Below are positions 54,374-64,000 of a stretch of DNA of 64,000 bases, piece by piece. The translations under genes and the position numbers were made by a program. Each line of letters starts with the position of its first letter. Within the stretch, counting starts at the first letter, position 1. Below the pieces are notes generated by a model. That model saw only the letters and a program-made list of their open reading frames with translations. It was not told the DNA's origin and made no database searches. The stretch is taken from the NCBI GenBank assembly GCA_902651635.1, contig CACRSC010000061.1:132076-196075 (forward strand), given 5' to 3'. Origin of the DNA: Mastigamoeba balamuthi. Taxonomy: Eukaryota; Evosea; Mastigamoebida; Mastigamoebidae.

Positions 54374-54672
54374 TATCCGGATCTCACAAATTTTAGTAGT
54401 GGCGGCGCCGGAGAATCACAATCAACAGAATCAGCCCTGATATCTGCTCCCACGTGGCAGCCCCCTCCGCTGTGCGAGCTGAGTTCCAAAGGTGGGACTC
54501 TGCAGAGAACAACATCCCCCACCCCTTTGCTGGCCCACAGACAACTGTGGAGCAGCTCAGCTCTCATGGGCCATTCATTGATTGGCACCAGGGCCACATA
54601 AATTGATTCACGGGGTTGACAATTTGGGTTGTTGCTATTTGCGATGGGTGGAGTTGCACGTGTCTGCGTGTG

Positions 54673-56776
54673 CTACTGGTTCCTCGGCTTCTTGGCCGAG
54701 CGCGCGGGCATGACGCGCCTCGGTGTCTCCTCGCCGAGCTTGCGCTTTGCCGATTTCCTGGGCGTCTTGTTGCCCTTGGTCGTGCTCTCCGCTGCTGGTG
54801 GCTTGTCCTCGGCCCTCTGCTGGTCGCCTGCTGCTTTCTGCTCTGCTGGTGCCTCGCTCTCCCTGTTGTTTTCTTTGGCCGGCTCCTCTTTCTTGTCGGC
54901 CTTGTCTTCTTCCTTGCTCTCCTTGGCCTCCGAGTCCTGTTTCTCTTCCTTCTTCTCGGCCTTGTCCTCGGCCACATTGGCCCCGGCTGCCTGCTTCGCT
55001 TCGGGTGCTGGCTGTGCGGGGGCGGCCTCGGCAGAGGCGACCGTGACCTTCTCGGTTGGTGCGGTGGTGAGGTCGGCCTTGAACCACGGGTGGTCCAGAC
55101 ACTGCTCGGCGGTGAGCCTCATCTTCGGGTCGACCACCAGCAGCTTGCGGATGAGGTCCTTGACTGCGGGTTGCTCATAGACGTGAGGAGATAGTTGGGG
55201 GGCCGGAGTGCGTGCTTACCGTTGTCCGAGATGGTGTCCCACTGCGGGGAGAAGAACGTGTACTGGGCCTTCTGGATCCTTGCAAACATTTTGTTGTTGC
55301 CCTCGGAGTCGTCGAACGGCTGGCTTCCGCACAGCCTGCAGGGAATCCGTCAGCCAGTAAGTACGGGAAGCAGCACAGCCCGTGGGCAAACGCACATGGC
55401 GAAGATGATGACGCCTGCGCTCCACAGGTCGACTGCGGGGCTGTAACCTATCCCGCTAAGCACCTCCGGAGCTGTGGAGGAGAGAGGGTCAGTCCCCCTG
55501 CGCAGCAATGGCTGGCTCGTACCGACATACTGCGGCGTCCCGCACATGGTCTGCATGAACTTGCCCTCGTCGATTACCCTGCTCAGACCAAAGTCCGAGA
55601 TCTTGATAGTGTTGCTGTCCTTGGCCGCGAGCAGTATGTTCTCTGGCTGCTCGAACAAAGGGGAGAGGTGAGTGCACTAGTGCTGCGGCCGCCGTGTAAA
55701 CAGCGAAAAGGAACCTTGAGGTCGCGGTGCGAGATGCCCTGCGCGTGCAGATACTTGATAGCATCGAACATCTGCCTGGCGATGTTCCTGCTGCGCTCCT
55801 CGGTGAACTTGCCCTCGGTGATGATGGCATCGAAGAGCTCTCCCCCCGTGACCCTTAAATGACACGGTCAGACCGTGCGTGCACGTGCGCTCCCCCCTCG
55901 AGGTGGGCAGCCGACGCACAGCTCGAGGACGAGGAAGATGCGCTTGGTCGTGTGGAACACCTGGTGCACCGAGATGATGTTGGGGTGGCTGACGGCCTGC
56001 AGGATCTTGATCTCGTCCATAATGGCCTCGGGGCGCTTGCTGCTCGTCGCGTTGCGCTTCTCGATGACCTTCATCGCGTACTTGGTCCCCGTCGACCTCT
56101 CGGTGACCAGCCTCACCACCGCGAAGTTGCCCCTGTTGGTGCCACGCGACGAGCGCTCGTCAGGGCCCGCGCTGCCTGGCTGTGGTGGGTGGCCCGCACG
56201 TTCCCAGGACCTGCTGGAAGTCGTAGAGGGACTGGGGGCCGCCCTCCTCGGACTCGGCCTGCTCGGCGGCCACGTCGATGAACGTGAACAGAATGTTGTC
56301 GACGCCCTGGCGCTTGGGGTCCAGCATCGACACGTCGGACCCGTGGTCGATGATCTTCTGCACGTCCCTCTTGAGTCTCTCGCCGTTGAGGAACGTCCCG
56401 TTGGTGCTGTGCGGTACGAGGAGTGTTGAGTAAATTAACGCGATTATTATGCCGACATGGACGACAGAATCGGTGGAAATCAATTGATGGGGGGCGGAGT
56501 GGACGGGTCTGACCTCGAGTCCTTGATGAGGACCAGCGAGCCGTCGGGGCCCTCCTCGCGCCAGATGGTGAAGTGCGAGCTGCTGATCTCCTTGCTGGGC
56601 TCGACGAGGTGCGAGCGGCCAACGACCACGCGGTTCTCGACGAGCTCGATCGTGGCACACCTCTGCGGCGTGAGCGAGACCAGCCTTCCCCAGGGTTTTT
56701 TCGTCTCTGTCGTCGCCTTCGAGTCCGCCATGAGCGCGCCGGCACAGTCCGATGTGAATCTGGCGGCAAACGACAT
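54673..56776 (-). CDS. FHA-domain Ser/Thr kinase of CHK2/Rad53 type
   Basis: Likely a DNA-damage checkpoint kinase. Starts at ATG 56776 and ends at TAG 54673, in about eight exons. The FHA domain comes first (CATIELVENRVVVGRSHL, EISSSHFTIWREE, then STNGTFLNGERLKR across an intron). The kinase domain follows: GNFAVVRLVTERSTGTKYAMKVIEK, EIKILQAVSHPNIISVHQVF, catalytic loop HRDLKPEN, ISDFGLSRVI, MCGTPQYVAPEVL, and PAVDLWSAGVIIFAMLCGSQPF. It ends DPKMRLTAEQCLDHPWF. The C-terminal tail is Lys/Glu/Ala-rich, ending in a basic nuclear signal (KTPRKSAKRKLGEETPRR, SAKKPRNQ). FHA followed by kinase matches Dictyostelium Fhk and CHK2. The second ATG at 56731 is an alternative start. Confidence 0.9.
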
Positions 56777-57292
56777 AAATATCTTGCCGTTTGAAGCGGA
56801 TATTTATCCTCGCTGTTTGAAACTCGAAAAGTCCCCTTTTCAAACGGCGGAAGCCTGAGCGGAGGCTTTTCGCGGTGCCTGCCCGGGCTAGGGGTGCCTT
56901 GCAACAACGCAAACAACGCAGCGACGCGGCGAGAGGCTGGAGGGCGAGGAGATTGGGCTTTTCTGACATGTTTGTTGTATTTTTGTCTTTTGCGGGGCAG
57001 CTGAGATGGTGGGGGAGCAGGCGCCACAAGGGACAAGAGCCACAAGAGCCACATGAAAACACAGACACGGTGTGGGCGGCGGACGCGGGGGGTGGCAAGG
57101 TGCCGATTGCAGGAGGAAGCTGGCGGGGGGAGGATAGCAGGGGGAGCGGAGAGGGGGGTCCGTCCAGAGAGAACGAGAGCAAACCGGTGCCCTCGGCCCA
57201 GATCAGCCCCCTCGGCGCTGCCCCCATCCACCGCCACGCCGCACGCCTCCCCGCGGGCGCCGCGCAGTCTGTACAAGCAGACAGACCGCCCC
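56777..57292. promoter_or_regulatory. Spacer upstream of the FHA kinase
   Basis: Holds the kinase promoter. CCGTTTGAA (about 56789) and its inverted match TTCAAACGG (about 56838) flank GATATTTATCC, a possible factor-binding palindrome. The remainder, toward the coronin stop, is GC-rich and shows nothing. Confidence 0.4.
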
Positions 57293-59169
57293 TCACTGCT
57301 GGAGGCTCTTGATGATGGCGTCCTTCTTGGCGATCTCGGCCTCGAGGAACGAGACGCGGTTCCTGAGCTGCTCGTTCTCGTCCCTGATCTCCTTCTCGCT
57401 CTTGGGCTTCTCGGCCTCCTTGACGACGGGCTTGAACTCGTCGGCGGGCTTGGCGGGGGCGACGAAGCCCGGGGCGTGCGAGAAGGACTGGTCGGGGTCC
57501 TTGTTGTCGCCCGACCTCCACTGGTCGCAGGTCAGCGAGGGGACGCCGGCGTAGCAGTTGGGGTAGAGGTCGTCCTGGAAGAGGTCGCTCTTGCGCGGGA
57601 CGGTGAAGCTGATGGGCTCGACCTTGGCGTTCTCGACCTTGAAGAGGCGCAGGATCTCGCAGGCGCTGACGTTGACGGCGCGCTTGGGCAGCATCGCCAT
57701 GCCGCGCTGGGGCGTGCTCGACTTGTACTCGCTGAGGAAGTAGAAGTAGGGCGCCTGGTCCACAATCTCGTAGTAGCGGATGTTGCCGTCGCCCTTGCCC
57801 GCGAGGAAGAGCGTCGACGTCTCGGCGTCGTAGAACGGCATGATGACGCCCGACTGCGAGTCGAGGATCTGGCGGCCCAGCGCCTCGCCGAGGTTCCTGG
57901 GGTCCCAGATGCAGAACTCGCGCTCGGTCGTCTTGGTGAAGCCCACCGTGAAGAGCTTGTCCTTGTCCGTCAGCCACGAGCAGCGCATGCCCTTGTTGCC
58001 CTGGTGGCACACGACCTCCGACACGGTCGTCTGCGCGCGCGGGTCCAGCACGCGCAGCTTCTTGTCGCGGCACGCCGAGGCGATCAGGCTGCCGTTCTTG
58101 TTCCACGAGCACGACTGCACGATGTCGCTGTGGCCCCCGATGCTGAACATCTCGTCGCCCTTCTCAATGTCCCAGATCTTCACCGTCGTGTCCGACGCGC
58201 TGCGCGAGGGCGGCGGGGGTCAGCGGGCCCGGCGCGGGCGAGGCGGGGGCAGCGGCACAGCCGCCACCTCCCCCGCAGTCTGTCGGTTGTAACAGCGCTA
58301 TACTTTTTTGACGTTTTGACAAATAAAAGAAGCAAAAGGTCCTCCGAAATAAATAATTCGCCCCAACGGCGATCCCAGCAGCCCCGCGGCAGCAGGGCGC
58401 GGGCCGGGCCGGCGCGGGCGGCGGGGCCCGGCGCGTGTCCGCCCGACGACGGAAAACAACTCCAATTTCAAAAATTGGGGCGCAATAAAGAGAAGCCCCC
58501 ATAGAAACAAAAGCTACAAAAGGAACACCCCCCTCCACCTCCTTCCTCTGCTCTCCCCACACCCGACACCACCGACACCACAGAGGCGCACCTGCTGGCG
58601 AGGACGTTGCTGGCGCAGGGGTGGAAGTTGACCGTGCCGACCTTGCGCTTGTGGCCCTGCAGCGTCTGCACCGGCGTGCTCAGGTTCTCCTTGAGCCCAC
58701 CCTCGGGGATCGAGCTGCGTGCGGGGTGTGTGCCCGGCGTTAGTAATTAAACGAACGTTCACTCTCAGCGCCGCCGCGCAATAGCGACCGAGCACAGAGA
58801 GCGCCAGCGCCGCGCGCGAGGGCCCACGGGGAGGAGGGGAGGCGGGTACCAGATGCAGATGTTGCAGTCCTCCGAGGCCGAGGCGACGAGCGAGTCGTTG
58901 AAGGGGTGGCAGTCGAGGTCGAGGACGGCGCCCTTGTGGACCGAGACGAGGGGGATCTCGGCGAGCTTGCCCTGCTGCTCGTAGGGCAGCACGGCGTAGA
59001 CACCGCCGCCGGCGCTCTGCCACATCATGGCGAAGAAGCGCGTGTTGCACGTGATGAAGTTCGAGTCCCATGCGTGGTTGGCCGGCTTGGTGCCGAGGTA
59101 GCAGTGCTCGGGCTTGGCGGCCGTCCCGAACACGTGGCGGAACTTGGACGAGCGCACGAACTTGGACAT
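57293..59169 (-). CDS. corA: Coronin
   Basis: WD-repeat actin-binding protein that regulates Arp2/3 and actin turnover. Starts at ATG 59169 (MSKFVRSSKFRHVFGTAAKPEHCYLG), the family's typical opening, and ends at TGA 57293. Three exons are seen; the second intron (about 58200-58590) is unusually long. Beta-propeller blocks: FNDSLVASASEDCNICIW, SIPEGGLKENLSTPVQTLQGHKRKVGTVNFHPCASNVLAS, TTVKIWDIEKGDEMFSIGGHSDIVQSCSWNKNGSLIASACRDKKLRVLDPRA. After the propeller comes the conserved YPNCYAGVPSLTCDQWRSGDNKDP. The protein ends in a short coiled coil, IRDENEQLRNRVSFLEAEIAKKDAIIKSL, for oligomerisation. It is a short, single-propeller type I coronin. Confidence 0.95.
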
Positions 59170-59322
59170 TGGTGAGAGAGCTCCTTGGGCGGGTGGGCTC
59201 GACGACCGACGGAGGTTGTTGGGTGGTTGAAAAAGAAAGTGTCTGAGACGCGCAGCCCCTTCACCTTGTTGAAAAAAAGCCGTTCAACCGAAACCTATCG
59301 TTTACGTGTGATACATCGTTGC

Positions 59323-59336
59323 TGACGTCACTTTTC
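59323..59336 (+). promoter_or_regulatory. CRE-like palindrome TGACGTCA followed by CTTTTC
   Basis: Classical bZIP site about 150 bp upstream of the coronin start. Identical over 14 bases to 18733-18746. Confidence 0.4.
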
Positions 59337-59750
59337 GAAAAGCGAGATTCTCGGTATCTTCGCCGTAGACGGACGACCCCTCTCCCCCTCCACCACCCAA
59401 CCCTCTGCCCGCGCCCTGCCCCGCTGACCCTCCCAGCAGGCGGCACCCACGCTTGGTCGACGACCACGCCCCCCTTCGGGTGCCTGTGGCAAGCTTGAGC
59501 AGCGTCAGCATGACCACAGGAGCCTTCCTTGCCGTTGCAGGCGGAGAATCTAGAAATATCGCGCCATTATGAGGACCACTCAGGGGCATCTCCCTGGCGG
59601 GCACTCTGCGTGGGCCGATGCTCGTGGCGACGACGGTAATGTATGTCCGCACTCTGGGCGGCGCGCGCGGCACGCAGCGTGCCGTGACGTATGCGCTCAT
59701 CGAAAAGGCGATTTTAGTGCATTGCCATCGTTAATCCCCTTTTTGAAAAA

Positions 59751-59757
59751 TATAAAA
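59751..59757 (+). promoter_or_regulatory. TATA box candidate
   Basis: TATAAAA within GAAAAATATAAAAAAGCGC, in the divergent spacer, about 540 bp before the kinase ATG. Confidence 0.4.
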
Positions 59758-60297
59758 AAGCGCAAGACCCGACCCGCAAAACCCCCTCTCGCGCCACAAC
59801 CCGCCGGGGCCACCAAGCGCGCGCCCGAGGCGATCTCGCGCCCTTTTTCAAAAAACCCCAACAACCCCCGGATACCATCGGCGTACCCCGCGCGGGATCT
59901 CCGGCGTATCTTCTGTATTTGCGCCGGGCGCTCAACAACACAAACCCCTCGTCCTCTCGTCCCCTTCGTCCCCTCCCCCCTCTCTACACACCCGCACCAG
60001 AGGACCGAGGACCCGCGCCTCCCGCGCCTCCCGCCCATCCCCCCCTCCTCGCCTCCCCTCGCCCTCCTCACCGCGACGACGGTAGCAGGCCGGGAGCGCG
60101 CGAGAGAGACCAGAGAGGGCCCGACGCCCGCAGCCCCCACTCCCACGACGACCACGCGCACGCGGCGCCCCATCTCGGCGACGTTCCCCCCGCGCTCGTC
60201 GCCGCGCCTCCTCTGCTTCGCCTCCCCGGCCGACGCCAGCAGCGCCCGCCCGCCCCTGTCGCTCTCGGGCGACCCGTCGTCGTCGTCGCCGTCGCCG

Positions 60298-62579
60298 ATG
60301 TTCTCGCCCGCGCCGTCGCCGCCTCCGACGCTGCTGGGCGCCGCTGCTGCCACGCCGCGCCGCCTGAGCGACGGCTGCGGGCAGCGGCCACGGGCGATGC
60401 CGACGCCCGACCAGAGCGTGTTCGCGTCGGGCGACTACCAGCGCCGCGCGCGCACGGGCGCAGCGCCCGCGACGGTCGCCCGCGCAGGCGCCGCCGCGTC
60501 TCGCGCGGACCCGCCGCTCGCCGGCGTCCACGTGGCGCCGCAGACGTGCCCCGCCAAGCCCCGCAAGGAGCTCATGAGCGCCAGCAGGATCCACGCGGCC
60601 GCAGAGGCCGCCAGCGCCAGCGCCTACGCCCACGCGGCCGCGGCGGCTGCGGCGGCGGCGGCGGCGGCGACGCCGGCGCCCCGCGTCAACGCCACGCGGG
60701 CGGCGCCCAGGACCACGCCCGAGCTCTCGGCAGGTGCGTCGCCCATCGATTGACACGGGCTTTCGCGCGCTTTTTTTTTCTTCGTGGCCGCTCGCGTCGT
60801 TTTGCGCGGGGTTTTTTTTGCGCGTTTGTTTTGTGGGGGTTTTTTTTTGTTTGTTGCTTTTTCGTTTTCCCGCCGGGTTTTTTGTGCGGGTTTTTGACTC
60901 TGTCAACACAATTCACGCCACTGGGTGCCAAGACGGAGGGGCGTGAGACGCTCGCGCAGCAGTGGGAGAGCTGGACGTGCCACTGCGTGGGATCGCTGCC
61001 CCCTTTGTTGTTTTTCCCCCGACGAGCACACGCTCGCAGCCCGGCCTGCCTGTTCTGTCGTTTGGCTGTTCCCAGCGTCCCGCCCGCTTTCGCAACTGCA
61101 ACTGCAACTGCAACTGCGCCGTAGCCGTCGTCTTCGCTTGGGGGTTACGCGTTGCTGACGCGCTGTCTATCTGCCGCACCTGCAGTGGCGCAGTACGCGG
61201 CCGTGTGGACCGAGGGGATGCCCGGGTACCTCGAGTCGCAGTTTGTGCGCGAGTGCGAGCTGGGCCACGGCTCGTTCGGCACCGTCTGGCGCGTGCGGTG
61301 CAAGCGCACGGGCCAGCTCTACGCGATCAAGGGCAGCGTGCAGCAGCACCGCGCGCGGGCCAAGCACGAGGTGGAGGCGCTCGAGGCGATGGGCGACCAC
61401 CCCAACGTGCTGCGCTGCTTCGCGTCGTGGTCCGAGGGCCAGTCGTTCTTCATCCAGCTGCAGCTCTGCGAGAGGGGCTCGCTCGCCCAGTACCTCAAGA
61501 GCAACCCCCCGCTCGACGAGAGCACCATATGGCGCTTCCTCCTCGACATTGTCCTGGTGCCTTCAACATTCAACACTTTTTTCACTTGCACATTTGCAAC
61601 ATCCCAAAATCTCGCACTCGGTTTCTGTGCACCGTGTTGCTCACGCGCCGTGCGCCGCCGTGTCTTTGTGCAGGGAGTGCAACATATACACTCGAGGGGG
61701 TTCGTGCACAACGACCTCAAGCCTGACAAGTGCGACGACGCCCGTCTGGTGCCCTCCTCCTCTTCCCGTCTCTGACTTTCTCCCCCACCCCGCGCAGCTT
61801 CTTCATGACGGCGACGGGCATCGTCATCGGGGACTTTGGGTCGGCGCGGAGCATGGCCTCGCTGGAGCGCGACCGGACAGGAGAGGCCGACTCGCGCTAC
61901 ACGGCGCTCGAACAGGAGTCCTCGGTCGAGGGCGACATGTTCTCCGTGGGCGCGTCGCTGCTGGACATGACGGCCGACATCGAGCTGCCCCGCGAGCGCG
62001 AGCTGTGGCTCAAGCTGCGCCAGGGCGACGTGCGGCGCGCCGTCCAGACGACCTCTGCCATCGCCCGCAGCGAGCAGCTCGTGGGGCTCATCGAGGCGCT
62101 GATGAGCGCGGACAAGGCGCGCAGGCCGACGTCTGCGCAGGTCCTCGACCACCCGTCGCTGGCGCTGCTGCGCAACCTGCGCGCCGCGGCAGCCGACGGC
62201 TGTGCCGGGCTGCTGCAGACGCCGCAGTCGCGCACGGCGCAGCACAAGAGGCCGAGGCCCGACGAGGTGTCGCCGCTGTTTGCGCACACGCCCGTCTACG
62301 CGCCCGGGGCGTCGGTGCCGCTGACGCCCGACGTCGACGAGGACGTCGTCATGCAGCCGTCGATGGGCGTCGCGGCGCCCCAGTTTGTCGAGATGCAGGC
62401 CGAGACGCCGGCGCAGCACAGGGCGTCGTCGTCACCCGGACGAGGTATCTTTGTCACTCCACGTAATCTTATGAAGGTGCGCTGCTGCCCTCCCACTGCC
62501 CCCTGCGGCCTGCTTGCCCACGGTTGTTGACATGTGGCGGGATGTGGGCACGGCACAGGACTTCAACACGATGTCGTGA
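60298..62579 (+). CDS. wee1: Wee1-like protein kinase
   Basis: Likely restrains mitotic entry by phosphorylating CDK1. Exons 60298-60733, 61186-61556, 61674-61729, 61798-62476 and 62559-62579 join to 520 residues. The N-terminal 150 residues are disordered (Ala/Pro/Ser). The kinase domain starts YLESQFVRECELGHGSFGTVWRVRCKRTGQLYAIK. The catalytic loop is FVHNDLKPDNFFMT, with Asn where most kinases have Arg (Wee1 family HMDIKP), and the metal loop is IGDFGSAR. Wee1-like features are SRYTALEQE in the activation segment and DMFSVGASLLDMTADIELPRERELWLKLRQG. The tail holds likely phosphosites (PLTPDVDEDVV, IFVTPRNL) and a final mini-exon of 21 nt (DFNTMS). Intron 1 (452 nt) has long T-runs and a CTGCAA repeat. 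The start is the first ATG after the TATA candidate. Confidence 0.85.
61092..61118 (+). repeat. CTGCAA hexamer repeat in kinase intron 1
   Basis: Four near-perfect units of CAACTG/CTGCAA lie within the T-rich first intron of the Wee1-like gene. Confidence 0.6.
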
Positions 62580-64000
62580 GCTGATCGACGTGCTCCTTTT
62601 CCTCCCTTGAACCTCTTTCCCCTCGGCGGAGCGACGAACAACACGGCCAAATGTAGACTATTCCTTCATTTTCTTGCTCGTTCGTACGCGAGTCAGTAAC
62701 TCAGTAACGTAACAACGACTTCAACACCACACACCCTGTCCCAATGGCGCCAAGTAGCAGTCAGTCAAGGCCACTCTGCTTTTCTATTGGATAAACAACT
62801 GTTGTGCTGTCTGTCTGCATTACAGGCTACACTGTGTTGCTATGAGGGGAATTTGACACAAGGCACAGTGAATGAGGAAAATGTTGTGGTTGACTGTGGC
62901 AGTCATTCCAGTTCTGCAGGAAATACCATTTCTTTTCTCCAATTCCATATTGTAGTTATCAATACTCAACCCTGCCTGAGTTCAACACAGTGGGTAACAT
63001 AATGAAGTACCACTTCACTCCAGTGTAAATGATCAAGGGTTTTTTGTTATTTGGATTTGCCATGGTTAGAAGACGCCATCGCGAGTGAGAAAATTCAGGA
63101 ATCAGGATTTCCAAAAATTTTGGTCCACCAACAGCCCCAAGCACTATTACCTTCTCAAGCTTGAGTACTGCCTTCCACTTGCACTCTGAGAGTGTAACAG
63201 TAAATGACTTAGTGACAGAACAGGAAAGGAAGAGATATGAGGATGGCAAGCAGCAACTCAGTGAAGAGAAACAATGGATTTCGAGTCCGAACCCAACTCT
63301 TCTGATTCCGTTTCTTTTTCTCCATGAACTCGTCATTGTGCCTTGGTTTTATTGTCAAACAGTATGGAAAGAGAGTCACACTCAGAAGCTCAGTGGAGAC
63401 AAACATGTGGTTACCACAGCTAACATCAAAGTGGTAAAACTGATCAGGAAGCAGACCTTCGTGCACTCAAGGCCCTGGGGCACCTACATAGCACCTTTTG
63501 CATGCCCTGGCATGTGCCAGAGCTGCCTTCCTCTTCGAAACCCCACCCATATGTGCAGTGGCCCTGCTCCAGTGGACGCCAATCAAGTACTTCAACAACA
63601 AGAATGTCTGTGAGTGCTCTGAGTGCCAAGGAAGACAATGAACAAGAAATGAAAAGAAATGGCCAAGAAAAAGAGGGAAACACACCACTGGGACTGGTAG
63701 GACCCTGCTGCAGTGTCTGGCTGGGGACCACTGGCAGCTCATCCACCCCTTATGCCAGCAAGTAGCAAAAAGAGAGTGAGGGAGGATATCTGTGAAAAAA
63801 TAGCTTTGCAAAGGGATCACCTTGGCCTCGCCTCCCTGGGGGGTTCTTCTAACTCTATAGACCTGAAGAGTACATGTTCTCTACTAGTCTACAGAGTTAA
63901 AAGAACCCCCTGAAGGGCCAGAGCTTAGTTCATCTCCTTTTTGCTGGATCTTATTCACTGAATTAGAGTGGTATCATTCTTGCTGTAATTAATGTGCAGG
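62580..64000. other. AT-rich terminal region, no gene recognised
   Basis: 1.4 kb, markedly lower in GC than the genes to the left. A plus-strand open frame (63161-63613) and an overlapping minus-strand frame (63444-63746) show no domain. Base composition resembles 46600-46843. A long imperfect hairpin lies at about 63840-63912. It could be an intergenic island, an old transposon or a foreign join; nothing decides between these. Confidence 0.4.
63839..63912. repeat. Imperfect inverted repeat (hairpin), about 23-bp arms
   Basis: GGGGTTCTTCTAACTCTATA on the left matches, in reverse complement, the right arm ending AGAGTTAAAAGAACCCC with only a few mismatches, around a loop of about 23 nt. Such long arms are unlikely by chance and recall terminal inverted repeats of small DNA transposons. 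Confidence 0.5.

Larger units (their letters stand above)
59170..60297. promoter_or_regulatory. Divergent spacer of coronin and the Wee1-like kinase
   Basis: 1.1 kb with AT-rich patches. TGACGTCACTTTTC lies at 59323-59336 (same 14-mer as at 18733). TATAAAA at 59751-59757 is well placed as a TATA box for the plus-strand kinase. An open frame from ATG 59569 continues into the kinase frame, but the TATA position argues for a later start. Confidence 0.5.

Noticed and set aside
58200-58590. snoRNA inside the long coronin intron
   Set aside because: No C/D or H/ACA box pattern was found by eye on the transcribed strand.
59569-60297. Upstream ATG extending the Wee1-like kinase by about 240 residues
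   Set aside because: A TATA candidate lies inside this stretch, and the translated Pro/Lys/Arg-rich sequence looks like spacer DNA.
63161-63746. Overlapping open frames in the AT-rich tail
   Set aside because: Neither resembles a known transposase or any other family, and both are within chance length.
1-64000. CRISPR arrays, bacterial operons or a mobile-element transposase
   Set aside because: No regularly spaced repeats, Shine-Dalgarno-led operons or recognisable transposase or integrase frames were seen; the window is eukaryotic.

Overview
The window looks like nuclear DNA of a GC-rich, intron-bearing amoeboid protist. Genes are densely packed on both strands and are split by short GT-AG introns, mostly about 50-110 nt. 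The content is eukaryotic: clathrin-adaptor beta subunit, coronin, actin, DENN Rab exchange factor, Piwi, Wee1-type and CHK2/FHA kinases, Ddi1 and ceramide synthase. A beta-alpha fused pyridine nucleotide transhydrogenase is a strong clue, because that order is known from Entamoeba and its relatives whereas animals have alpha-beta. Together with a short-loop GH7 cellulase and many polyQ/polyS/polyA tracts, I favour an archamoeba of the Mastigamoeba type. This is an inference; other GC-rich amoebozoans are possible.

Layout. 1-45 is the tail of an unseen gene. 965-3116 (+) is a GH7 cellulase with two fascin-type beta-trefoils, tail to tail with a second fascin-module gene (3268-5184, -). 5709-9026 (-) is a polyQ protein with four copies of an hnRNP-Q acidic-domain-like repeat. 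10082-11505 (+) is a ceramide synthase (TLC) and 11796-12524 (-) an RBBP9-like serine hydrolase. 13230-16129 (+) is a Piwi protein with a zinc-finger-like insert and an altered catalytic residue, followed by three small tandem paralogues of unknown function (16388-18663, -). 19003-25356 (-) is a C2-DENN-WD40 protein, divergent from a 1512-residue acidic disordered protein (25668-30403, +). 30815-34732 (+) is AP-1/2 beta-adaptin, with an assembly gap in its first intron. 34931-35816 holds two inverted copies of a Pol III-type RNA gene whose tRNA parts are in circularly permuted order. 35863-37203 (-) is a divergent actin and 37670-41932 (-) the transhydrogenase. 43230-46601 (+) is an M1 aminopeptidase whose base composition falls from very GC-rich to AT-rich. 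A single N at 46844 marks a join that cuts off a long ankyrin protein (46845-52835, -). Then follow Ddi1 (53204-54373, -), an FHA-kinase of CHK2/Rad53 type (54673-56776, -), coronin (57293-59169, -) and a Wee1-like kinase (60298-62579, +). The last 1.4 kb is AT-rich, without a recognisable gene, and carries one long hairpin.

Several genes form functional themes rather than operons: membrane traffic (AP-beta, DENN), actin (actin, coronin, fascin folds), cell-cycle/DNA damage (CHK2-like, Wee1-like, Ddi1), and small-RNA biology (Piwi). The observations most worth testing are the permuted tRNA-like loci, the Piwi with Asn in place of the second catalytic Asp plus a zinc-finger insert, the three-gene unknown family beside it, and the four-repeat polyQ protein.
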